Of a stretch of DNA of 16,046 nt, positions 1 through 6,154 are shown one piece after another. The notes beneath the pieces were generated by a model that worked only from the letters and a program-made list of their open reading frames with translations, did no database searches and was not told the origin of the DNA. The DNA lies in assembly GCA_934691725.1 (NCBI GenBank), contig CAKUTF010000051.1, positions 1 to 16,046 on the forward strand, read 5' to 3'. A program made the position numbers and the translations under genes. The DNA comes from an uncultured Fibrobacter sp. (GTDB lineage Bacteria; Fibrobacterota; Fibrobacteria; Fibrobacterales; Fibrobacteraceae). Position 1 is the stretch's first letter, and each line of letters starts with the position of its first letter.

Positions 1-399
1 TTCCATTCAACCATCAACTATTTGCTAAGCTCTAAAATCTCAGTTCTAAGTTCTAACAACCCCTCGTCCCTCTTCCCGTGTTCCGTTTCCTTTCTAACTC
101 CTGATTTCTCTTGACTATCAACTATTTGCTAAGCTCTAAAATCTCAGCTCTAAGTTCTAACAGCCCCTCTTCCCATCTAACAACTGAATTCTGTTTCCTG
201 ATTTCTGTCAACTATTAACTATCAACTAAGTTCTAAGCACTCAGTTCTGAACACGCTCCAACAACTACTCCCTATTCCCTGTTCCCTAATCCCTCACCCC
301 CGTGTCCCACCTCCCGTTTTGCCTACTGATTCCTGACGCCTGATTTCTGTCAACTACCAACTAAGCTCTCAAATCTCAGCTCTAAGTTCTGATCATCCT
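1..399. repeat. Degenerate heptanucleotide-periodic array, no gene
   Basis: The stretch is pyrimidine-rich on this strand and repeats with a period of 7 nt. Cut into sevens, most units contain CTAA, CTCA, CTGA or CTAT plus three variable bases, for example CTAAGCT, CTAAAAT, CTCAGTT and CTAAGTT near 25-52. A second unit type, NNTCCCT or NTCCC, occurs at about 57-84, 162-175 and 267-315. The phase slips by a base only a few times (near 85, 176, 260 and 320). On the other strand the unit reads T(T/G/C)AGNNN. No credible ORF lies inside: a 7-nt period disrupts any reading frame. The array may continue to the left of the window. Function unknown. Confidence 0.8.
13..169. repeat. 53-nt direct repeat pair inside the heptad array
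   Basis: Positions 13-65 and 117-169 are 51/53 identical, starting ATCAACTATTTGCTAAGCTC. The copies begin 104 nt apart. Weaker relatives sit at about 207-255 and 341-392. They show that blocks of heptads have been duplicated as units, beyond the basic 7-nt period. Confidence 0.85.
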
Positions 400-426
400 A
401 CCCGAAAAAAAAATCCCCGACACCCC

Positions 427-457
427 TTGCCCTAGAGCAAGCTCTAGGTCGTATATT
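427..457 (+). promoter_or_regulatory. MerR-family-type promoter with 18-bp dyad in a 19-bp spacer
   Basis: The -35 TTGCCC (427-432) and -10 TATATT (452-457) are 19 bp apart, longer than the usual 17. The perfect dyad CCTAGAGC-AA-GCTCTAGG (431-448) fills the spacer, and its first CC forms the last two bases of the -35. This is the arrangement of the E. coli soxS promoter, where the SoxR dyad also starts on the last two bases of the -35 and ends three bases before the -10. MerR-family activators untwist such overlong spacers. Predicted transcription start is near 464, about 25 nt before the ATG at 489. No merR-type gene is in the window, so the regulator is not identified. Confidence 0.6.
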
Positions 458-488
458 TTTAAACACACTTTTACGTGCGAGGAAAACG

Positions 489-1700
489 ATGAAAAAAGGA
501 TGGTTAATCATGAGCCTCTTCGGATTGACAGCAGCTCTTTCCGGTTGCGACACCACGGAAAAAAATATAAAGGCATTTTCAATGGATGCAGAAATCCACG
601 AAATTCTCGATAACATGACCGAACGGGAAGTCCCCCAAAAGACGCCCCTCGTAAATCCGAAGGAACGCGCCCTGGTCTCGATCGTATCGCTCACCGTTCA
701 GCAGTCGGGAACACTTCTCGCCGAGCAGATTTCCAAAACGCTCGACAGCAAGGTTCTTTCCGCGGAAGAGATTCTCGAAGCGATCTACCAATGCGCACCG
801 TACAGCGGGCTTTCCCGCGCCGCAGATGCCGCCGAAGTGGCGAACGCCGTTTTCAAGCGCAAGGGAATTTCCGTCCAGGCAAACCGCCAAACGACCGACG
901 GTTCCGCCGAAGACCGCTTCGAAAAAGGCGTAGCCGCCCAGATTTCCCTCTTCGGAGAAAAGTTCGAGCAGGTAAAAAAATCCGGCAAGGACAACGTTCC
1001 GCTCGCCAACTACTTTCTCGCCACGAACTGCTTCGGCGATTACTACACGCGCAAAGGTCTTGACCTAGGCACACGCGAACTTCTCACGATGGCGATTCTC
1101 GTAAACCTCGGAACGGAACCGCAGCTCAAGGCGCATATCGGGGCGAACCTCGCCCAAGGCCGCACGCGAGAATACCTCGAACAGATTATCTATGTCTGCC
1201 TTCCGTTCTGCGGATATCCCCGGATGCTGAACGCCATGGCCTACCTGAAAGAAGTCGCCGAGATAGCCCAAAAAGCCGCGGGCAAAGGTATCGAAAGCCT
1301 TGCCGTTTCCGAAAAAATTTTCCCGCGTGGCGAAAAGAATCCGTTCGGGAAATTCTTCAAGGGCCAATCTTACCTAAAGCGCTTGAACCAAAAAGGCGTT
1401 TCCGTCGCAAATGTCACGTTCGAACCGGGATGCCGCAACAACTGGCACATTCACCACGACGGCGGACAGCTCCTCATCGTCACCGCGGGCGAAGGATGGC
1501 TCCAGTTCGATGGCGAGCCGGCAAGAAAGCTCCGGGCTGGCGACGCCGTGTACATTCCCAAAGATGTCAAACATTGGCACGGTGCGTCAAAGGATTCCTG
1601 GTTCGCGCATCTCTCCGTCGAAGTTCCCGACCCGACCGCAACCGGCAAGGGAAACGAATGGCTTGAAGAAGTTTCCGACGAAGCCTACGGCAGGCTATAA
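489..1700 (+). CDS. Lipoprotein with two carboxymuconolactone-decarboxylase-like domains and a C-terminal cupin
   Basis: 403 aa. Residues 1-20 are a type II signal peptide ending in the lipobox LSGC (Cys20), so the mature protein should be lipid-anchored in the envelope. Two CMD/AhpD-like helical domains follow, at about 58-125 and 175-262; the second has the typical RELLTMAILVNLG stretch (about 196-208) and His216. There is no CxxC pair, so AhpD-type peroxidase chemistry is unlikely. The cupin spans about 303-380: motif 1 has H320, H322 and H323 with Gln327 where Glu is usual, and motif 2 has P357, H362 and H364, so a metal site is plausible. CMD-plus-cupin fusions are known in gut bacteria, but their substrate is not established. 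Start chosen on the signal peptide and GAGGAAAA just upstream. It is monocistronic, behind a MerR-type promoter and ahead of a terminator, which suggests an inducible stress or detoxification enzyme. Family assignment is firm; activity is not. Confidence 0.88.
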   Translation: MKKGWLIMSLFGLTAALSGCDTTEKNIKAFSMDAEIHEILDNMTEREVPQKTPLVNPKERALVSIVSLTVQQSGTLLAEQISKTLDSKVLSAEEILEAIYQCAPYSGLSRAADAAEVANAVFKRKGISVQANRQTTDGSAEDRFEKGVAAQISLFGEKFEQVKKSGKDNVPLANYFLATNCFGDYYTRKGLDLGTRELLTMAILVNLGTEPQLKAHIGANLAQGRTREYLEQIIYVCLPFCGYPRMLNAMAYLKEVAEIAQKAAGKGIESLAVSEKIFPRGEKNPFGKFFKGQSYLKRLNQKGVSVANVTFEPGCRNNWHIHHDGGQLLIVTAGEGWLQFDGEPARKLRAGDAVYIPKDVKHWHGASKDSWFAHLSVEVPDPTATGKGNEWLEEVSDEAYGRL

Positions 1701-1726
1701 AAATTTTTCAAAAAGATTTCAAGAGC

Positions 1727-1759
1727 GGACCGATTCAATCGGTCCGTTTTTGTATTTTT
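1727..1759 (+). terminator. Intrinsic terminator after the CMD-cupin gene
   Basis: GGACCGAT-TCA-ATCGGTCC (1727-1745) is a perfect 8-bp stem with a 3-nt loop, followed by GTTTTTGTATTTTT. It starts 26 nt after the stop codon and ends 6 nt before the antiporter start codon. Confidence 0.88.
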
Positions 1760-1765
1760 GGGGCG

Positions 1766-3214
1766 ATGCTCTTTCTTTTTGCGCTGCTGATCGTCGCCTC
1801 GATTTTTGCGACAAAGATTTCGGACAAAATCGGGGTCCCGGTTTTGGTCGTATTTCTCGCCGTCGGTATTCTTGTCGGAAACGACGGGCTAAACCTTGTC
1901 CAGTTCAACGATGCGAAAATCACGAAGCAGATTGCGGATATTTTGCTTATCTTTATCCTGTTCGACGGCGGATTTCGGACGACTCGTTCGGATTTGCAGT
2001 TAGTGGCAAAGCCAGGCATTCTCCTTGCGACTTTTGGCGTTGCCGCGACAGCCGCGGTTCTCGGCGTATCCATCCATTTCATCATGCACTACGACTGGAT
2101 CCAGTCCATGATGATAGGTTCCATCATCTCTTCCACGGATGCCGCCGCGGTCTTCATGATTACACGGCAAAACCCCATCCGAAAAAAGCTCGCCGCCACG
2201 CTCAATGTCGAAAGCGCAGCCAACGACCCGATGGCAATTCTTTTAACGCTAGCCTTTGTCGGGAGCCTCGCCGGGAACAATTCCACCCCCGTAGGATTTC
2301 TCGCGGAACTCGCCTGGCAATTTTCGGGCGGAATCATCGTCGGATTTTTGATCAGCCGCGTTGCCAAGTTTCTCTTTGACCATCTCAAGTCCGAAAACCG
2401 CGGTTACTATTACGTTCTCATCATCGGCACGATTCTTCTCGGCTACGGATCGGCGGACGTCATCCGCGCAAACGGAATCATCGCGGTCTTCTTTATGGGA
2501 TACTGGCTCGGCAATTCCGACTTTGTCGCCAAGCGCGGCGTGAGCAACTTCCTCGAAGGGATTTCCACGTTCTGCAACATGGCGCTCTTCCTCATGCTCG
2601 GGCTTCTCGCCTTTCCGCGGAGCTTTGTCCACGTCTGGAAAGAGGGACTGCTGATCGCCGCTCTGATGATTTTCGTCGCGCGGCCCGTCGCCGTCTGGCT
2701 TTCGACTTTTCCCTTCAAATACTCCGCCAAGGAACGCGGATTTCTCTGCTGGGGCGGCATCAAGGGCGCTGTCCCGATTGTGCTTGCCACGTATCCCGCA
2801 GCCTACGGACTTGACCCAAGCGAATCGGTTTTCAACATTATCTTCTTCGCGGTCATCGTCAGCTGCCTTCTGCAGGGAAGCTCGCTCGGCGTCCTCGCCC
2901 GCAAACTGAAGCTTTCCATTCCCAAGCCGCCCGAATCGCCGTTTTCGATGGAGCTTCATTCCGTCAAGCGTTCCGACATGGATCTTGTGGAATTTCAGGT
3001 GTTCGACAACTCGTTCTGCGCCCACAAGACCATCCAGGAGCTGAAACTCGGCGCGGATATCGTCATTACGTCCATCACCCGAAACGCCCGGCTGCTCCCG
3101 CCCCGCGGCGCGGTCAAGCTCGAACCCGACGATATCCTGTACATCCTGGTTCCGCTTTCCAAGCAGCACGACCTGCTCCAGTTTCTCGAACAGGGAACGG
3201 AAGCCGCAAGCTAA
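1766..3214 (+). CDS. CPA1-family K+/H+ (or Na+/H+) antiporter, NhaP2/CvrA type
   Basis: 482 aa inner-membrane antiporter exchanging K+ or Na+ for protons. The first roughly 385 residues hold about a dozen hydrophobic segments. Recognisable CPA1 motifs are SSTDAAAVF (122-130), ESAANDPMA (149-157, with the ion-binding Asn153-Asp154 pair) and GGIKGAVPIVL (330-340). The C-terminal region from about 400 to 475 resembles a TrkA-C (RCK_C) regulatory domain, the architecture of NhaP2/CvrA, which is linked to K+ efflux and cell-volume control. Length is shorter than the roughly 580 aa of E. coli NhaP2, which has an extra C-terminal domain. The ATG sits 6 nt after the terminator T-run with no usable Shine-Dalgarno, but the next in-frame ATG (Met107) would lose the first membrane helices. 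No partner genes adjoin. Ion specificity cannot be read from sequence. Confidence 0.9.
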   Translation: MLFLFALLIVASIFATKISDKIGVPVLVVFLAVGILVGNDGLNLVQFNDAKITKQIADILLIFILFDGGFRTTRSDLQLVAKPGILLATFGVAATAAVLGVSIHFIMHYDWIQSMMIGSIISSTDAAAVFMITRQNPIRKKLAATLNVESAANDPMAILLTLAFVGSLAGNNSTPVGFLAELAWQFSGGIIVGFLISRVAKFLFDHLKSENRGYYYVLIIGTILLGYGSADVIRANGIIAVFFMGYWLGNSDFVAKRGVSNFLEGISTFCNMALFLMLGLLAFPRSFVHVWKEGLLIAALMIFVARPVAVWLSTFPFKYSAKERGFLCWGGIKGAVPIVLATYPAAYGLDPSESVFNIIFFAVIVSCLLQGSSLGVLARKLKLSIPKPPESPFSMELHSVKRSDMDLVEFQVFDNSFCAHKTIQELKLGADIVITSITRNARLLPPRGAVKLEPDDILYILVPLSKQHDLLQFLEQGTEAAS

Positions 3215-3237
3215 GAGACAGTCTTTATAAGGAACCT

Positions 3238-3364
3238 CAGACGTCTAGTCAGAACTTAGTTGAGAGAACTTAGAGCTTAGAACAGCAGACGTCTAAGCTT
3301 AGGAATTAGGCCGCAGACGTCTAAGGCAATTAGCAATGAGCAATGAGAAATGAGAAATGAGTCT
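3238..3364. repeat. Heptad array with AGACGTCT palindromic units
   Basis: From 3253 to 3364 the sequence divides into sixteen consecutive sevens without a slip: AACTTAG, TTGAGAG, AACTTAG, AGCTTAG and so on, ending with TGAGCAA, TGAGAAA, TGAGAAA, TGAGTCT. The motif CAGACGTCTA(A/G), around the palindrome AGACGTCT, occurs at 3238, 3286 and 3314; the last two are exactly 28 nt (4 units) apart. It is the same family as positions 1-399, here in the TNAGNNN orientation. No ORF or RNA gene is evident in it. Confidence 0.75.
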
Positions 3365-3452
3365 GCGAACGTTAAACTTCCGAGATTCAAGAACATCGAC
3401 GCCTGTAAATCTAAGCTCTAATGCTCTTCTGTCATTCCCGTGCTCTCTACAA

Positions 3453-3541
3453 TGTCATTCCCCGGCTTGACCGGGGAATCCCCTTTAAGGAATGGGATTT
3501 GACAGGTTAGCGAGCTTGTCGAGCTAAGCCCGATAATGACA
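3453..3541. repeat. 89-bp MITE/REP-like element, copy 1
   Basis: The element is bounded by inverted ends TGTCATT (3453-3459) and AATGACA (3535-3541). It contains a perfect 9-bp hairpin, ATTCCCCGG-CTTGA-CCGGGGAAT (3457-3479), and a second imperfect dyad around TTAGCGAGCTTGTCGAGCTAA (split: stem TTAGC, about 3507, with GCTAA, about 3527). Including two flanking bases it matches 15833-15923 at 88 of 91 positions. A partial end (TGTCATTCCCGTGCTC) lies at 3430-3445. No clear target-site duplication and no coding capacity. Confidence 0.85.
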
Positions 3542-3651
3542 CTTTAAACAACATTGCCGATGCTTGCCCGATATGTTTAGACGAGATAAACGGGACAGCT
3601 TTCCCCCTAAAACAGCCTAATTCAAGCACCAAAATACCAAGCATTTAAAAC
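3542..3651. other. Rest of the 3215-3702 gap: nothing recognised
   Basis: A+T-rich spacer between the repeat element and the rpmB terminator. It holds a weak hairpin, GTTTA-GACGAGA-TAAAC (about 3578-3594), and no ORF, RNA gene or promoter that I can support. The two flanking genes converge on this gap. Confidence 0.5.
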
Positions 3652-3680
3652 ACGAAAAGCCGCCTTGCATTCAAAGCGGT
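3652..3680 (-). terminator. Probable terminator after rpmB
   Basis: Read on the minus strand, CCGCTT and AAGGCGG flank GAATGC, with one bulge, and CTTTTCGTGTTTT follows. It lies about 23 nt past the rpmB stop codon. The stem is short, so confidence is moderate. Confidence 0.55.
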
Positions 3681-3702
3681 TCTTTTCCAAAAACCGGAAA
3701 GA

Positions 3703-3924
3703 TTAAATTCCGAGTTCCTGAATGACGGCAAAGATGCCGCGCTTCTGGATCGTGCGAAGCCCAGCCGCGCTCACGCGGAGAGTCACCCAGCGATCTTCTT
3801 CCGGAACGTAGAAACGTTTCGTTTGAAGATTCGGATACTGCTTCACCAACTTCTTGCGGTTGGAGTGCGAAACCATGTTGCCGACGAGGGCACCTTTTCC
3901 AGAAACTTGACAAATACGGCTCAT
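3703..3924 (-). CDS. rpmB: Large ribosomal subunit protein bL28
   Basis: 73 aa basic protein of the 50S subunit. It starts MSRICQVSGK and carries the family core SHSNRKK, PNLQTKRFYVPEEDRWVTLRV and SAAGLRTIQKRGI (the middle string split here: PNLQTKRF, then DRWVTLRV). Length is close to the usual 75-78. It has a single Cys (Cys5) and so is the zinc-free form without CxxC pairs. The start has GGAG 8-9 nt upstream. It stands alone, without rpmG next to it, behind its own promoter and ahead of a probable terminator. Confidence 0.96.
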   Translation of the reverse strand: MSRICQVSGKGALVGNMVSHSNRKKLVKQYPNLQTKRFYVPEEDRWVTLRVSAAGLRTIQKRGIFAVIQELGI

Positions 3925-3954
3925 CGTATAAACTCCGTGTTTTTTATGGGCACA

Positions 3955-3983
3955 ACATTAGTTAATTTGACGGCTTTCGTCAA
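3955..3983 (-). promoter_or_regulatory. sigma70-like promoter of rpmB overlapping the end of ispH
   Basis: On the minus strand the -35 is TTGACG (3983-3978), the spacer 17 bp and the -10 TAATGT (3960-3955), giving a start near 3948 and a short leader to the ATG at 3924. The -35 hexamer overlaps the last bases of ispH, including its stop codon (3980-3982). ispH read-through could add to rpmB expression because no terminator separates them. Confidence 0.6.
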
Positions 3984-4912
3984 GACGCAAGCTCCGCCGG
4001 CAGCGGAAACTTCACCTTTTCCTGCATCGTAACCCAGTTTTCGACCTCGATCCCCGGATATTTTTCGCGCATCCAGGCGACGACATCCTGTACGAGATCC
4101 TCCGGGGCGCTAGCCCCGCTCGAAAGTCCGACGGTTTCAATTCCACCAAACCACGAGGCGTCAACATCCTTTACACTGTCGATCAAGCGGGACGGAATCC
4201 CGTGCTCTGTTCCAAGTTCCGCAAGCCGGCTGGAATTGGAAGAATTTTGCGACCCGACGACGAGCAGAAAATCGACCTTGTCGCAAAGCGAAGCGACCGT
4301 CGCCTGCCGATTCCCCGTCGCATAGCACAGATCCCCGCGGGCCGGCCCTTCGATATCGGGAAAGGCTTCGTGAAGCGCATCGATTATGCCTTTCGTCTCC
4401 GACACGGAAAGCGTCGTCTGGGTGATGTAGGCAAGCGGCGTTCCTGCGGGGAAGGAAAGCTTTTTCACATCGTCCGCGTTTCGGATTAGCGTAATCGCTC
4501 CCTCGGGAAGCTGTCCTAGATGGCCTTCCACCTCGGTGTGCCCGGCATGTCCAATCAGAATGACATGACGCCCTGCCGCATGATGCCGCTTTGCGCTCAT
4601 GTGTACACGTTGTACCAGGGGACACGTCGCATCGAGGACGTGCAGGTTTCGCAACTTCGCTTCTTCGTAAACGTGTTCGGGAACGCCGTGGGCAGAAAAT
4701 ACAACCGTCGCCCCTTCGGGAACATCCTTCAGGTCTTCGACAAAGACGGCGCCCTGCTTGCGAAAACGGCTGACGACAAAGGCGTTGTGAACGATTTCGT
4801 GGCGAACGTAAATCGGTGCGCCAAATTTTTCAAGGGCCTTGGTCACGACATGCAAAGCGCGATCCACTCCGGCGCAAAAACCACGAGGACTAGCCAGATA
4901 AAGTTTTTTCAT
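3980..4912 (-). CDS. ispH: 4-hydroxy-3-methylbut-2-enyl diphosphate reductase
   Basis: 310 aa, full length for IspH/LytB. It catalyses the last step of the MEP pathway, reducing HMBPP to IPP and DMAPP with a [4Fe-4S] cluster. The three cluster cysteines are present: Cys13 (PRGFCAGV), Cys97 (DATCPLV) and Cys196 (GDLCYATGNRQ). Substrate-pocket residues are also visible: His42 (VHN), His75 (AHG), His125 and Glu127 (HTEVEGH), Thr166-167 (TQTTLS), the SQNSSNSSRL stretch (221-230) and Ser264-265. The start codon overlaps the waaA stop as ATGA (4909-4912), implying translational coupling. It is the last gene of the envelope operon, where it supplies isoprenoid precursors (undecaprenyl carrier, quinones). 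Confidence 0.97.
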   Translation of the reverse strand: MKKLYLASPRGFCAGVDRALHVVTKALEKFGAPIYVRHEIVHNAFVVSRFRKQGAVFVEDLKDVPEGATVVFSAHGVPEHVYEEAKLRNLHVLDATCPLVQRVHMSAKRHHAAGRHVILIGHAGHTEVEGHLGQLPEGAITLIRNADDVKKLSFPAGTPLAYITQTTLSVSETKGIIDALHEAFPDIEGPARGDLCYATGNRQATVASLCDKVDFLLVVGSQNSSNSSRLAELGTEHGIPSRLIDSVKDVDASWFGGIETVGLSSGASAPEDLVQDVVAWMREKYPGIEVENWVTMQEKVKFPLPAELAS

Positions 4913-6147
4913 TTTGAAGATTCCATCTGTTTTGATTTTGAAAGAGCGTCTCCAGAAACGCCATTTCGCCCTAGGACCGATTCGACAAATCGCCGGAACG
5001 CTTCATAGGATGATAAAATTTTTTCCCGTTCCCGCGAAAGGAATCGTTCCACATTTTCCGCTGACGGGAAATTTCGATTCAGAAATTCAGAAGGCTTCTG
5101 GATCTGAGCGAGCGCCTTCTCGTGCAAAAGCGAGCGAACCGCTTCCCGCTGTCCACGGAAATACGGGCCGATGCAGGTCGGCACATTCATCCGCAGCGGT
5201 TCCCAAAAATCGTGCACGCCGAGCGACCGCGCAAACGAACCGCCGACAACCGCCGACCGGGAAATTCGCAATACCTCGGAAAGCTTGCCATAAACCGTCA
5301 CAAGCGAAACAGCGCCTCGCTTCACCGCGGGCCACTCCACCATGGGGAGGTTCCGCGCCGCAAACGCCTCCCGAAAAAACGGGACTTCCGATTCAAAACG
5401 CGGAGCGACCGCTACGGCTTCCCCGGCAGACATCGCCAGTTCGAGCATTTCTACAAGAGCCTTGAGTTCTTCCCGGTGAAACGAAAGGAATGCCGCATCG
5501 ACCAGAGGTTCGGGCTTTTCAAAATTTCCCACGACGGACATCGCCCACGGCAAGAGCTTCCAGTCCCCGCCGACGATCGCCTTTGCCGAAACCAGGTAAT
5601 CGCTTGCCGCCATAAAGCGCGAAAGATCCGCCGCCGTCTGCATCGAGATAAATCCGATACAGCTAAACGATTCCGCGGAAAGGCAGCGGTAAAAGCGCCC
5701 GGAGATAAGCGCCACCGAAGGAAATCGAAAGCGGTGTCGCATCGCCGACAGGAAGCCCGGCCAAAGTTCGTTTTCCGCAAGGACGAGCATCAACGGCTTT
5801 GCGGTTTCCAAAAAGCATTTCATTCCTCGCGGCGTATCCAGCGGAGCGATGGAAATGGAGGCTCCACATCGGGCGGCAAGCGGACTCAAAAAAGATTCTA
5901 CTTCGACCTTTTGCGTCGTGACTAGAATCGGAGGCAAGTCCGAAATTTCTTCGGTCAAAATTTTGGCAAGCCCGAGGAGCATCTTGCATTCCCCGAGGCT
6001 CGCTCCGTGCATCCACAGGCAAGGACCTTTTGCAAACGGTCCGTCCAGGCGATTCGCAATCCGAAATTTTTCATCCAACGGCGCAAGCTTGCTCGCCATG
6101 CGTGCCACGACACCGACAATGTTTCGAACGATTTCCAAGCCGACCAT
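4909..6147 (-). CDS. waaA: 3-deoxy-D-manno-octulosonic acid (Kdo) transferase
   Basis: 412 aa GT30-family glycosyltransferase that moves Kdo from CMP-Kdo onto lipid A precursor at the inner face of the inner membrane. The N-terminal half has WMHGASLGE (45-53) with the catalytic Glu53, then PLDTPRG (102-108) and ENELWPG (125-131), the family's E-ELWP signature. The C-terminal half has VGNFEKPE (206-213), VAPRFESE (247-254, where THxGE is common), VGGSFARSLGVHDFWEPL (301-318) and the GPYF site (327-330). The N-terminal membrane segment is weaker and shorter than in E. coli WaaA. Start ATG has AAGG 5-8 nt upstream. The gene lies 7 nt after the methyltransferase gene and overlaps ispH by 4 nt. 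How many Kdo residues it adds cannot be told. Confidence 0.9.
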   Translation of the reverse strand: MVGLEIVRNIVGVVARMASKLAPLDEKFRIANRLDGPFAKGPCLWMHGASLGECKMLLGLAKILTEEISDLPPILVTTQKVEVESFLSPLAARCGASISIAPLDTPRGMKCFLETAKPLMLVLAENELWPGFLSAMRHRFRFPSVALISGRFYRCLSAESFSCIGFISMQTAADLSRFMAASDYLVSAKAIVGGDWKLLPWAMSVVGNFEKPEPLVDAAFLSFHREELKALVEMLELAMSAGEAVAVAPRFESEVPFFREAFAARNLPMVEWPAVKRGAVSLVTVYGKLSEVLRISRSAVVGGSFARSLGVHDFWEPLRMNVPTCIGPYFRGQREAVRSLLHEKALAQIQKPSEFLNRNFPSAENVERFLSREREKILSSYEAFRRFVESVLGRNGVSGDALSKSKQMESSK

Positions 6148-6154
6148 AAGGACC

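Noticed and set aside
1..399. CRISPR array
   Set aside because: Repeats are 7-nt and degenerate, or 53-nt with irregular spacing. There are no constant 25-37-nt repeats with unique equal-length spacers and no cas genes.
427..457. SoxR binding site by name
   Set aside because: The geometry matches, but the dyad (CCTAGAGC arms) differs from the SoxR consensus (CCTCAAGT arms). Only MerR-family control is supported.
431..457. Terminator formed by the CCTAGAGC/GCTCTAGG dyad and following TATATTTTT
   Set aside because: The 2-nt centre makes a poor RNA loop, no gene ends just upstream, and the -35/-10 spacing around it explains it better as an operator.
1411..2379. 322-codon plus-strand frame spanning the CMD-cupin end and the antiporter start
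   Set aside because: It runs through a strong terminator and overlaps two well-supported genes in another frame.
2249..3169. 306-codon open frame antisense to the antiporter
   Set aside because: Charged, domain-free translation opposite an intact membrane protein gene.
3253..3364. Telomere-like repeat (TTAGGG/TTTAGGG resemblance)
   Set aside because: The TTAG core in 7-nt units is suggestive, but the other three bases vary freely, the arrays are internal and point both ways, and nothing else suggests a linear end.
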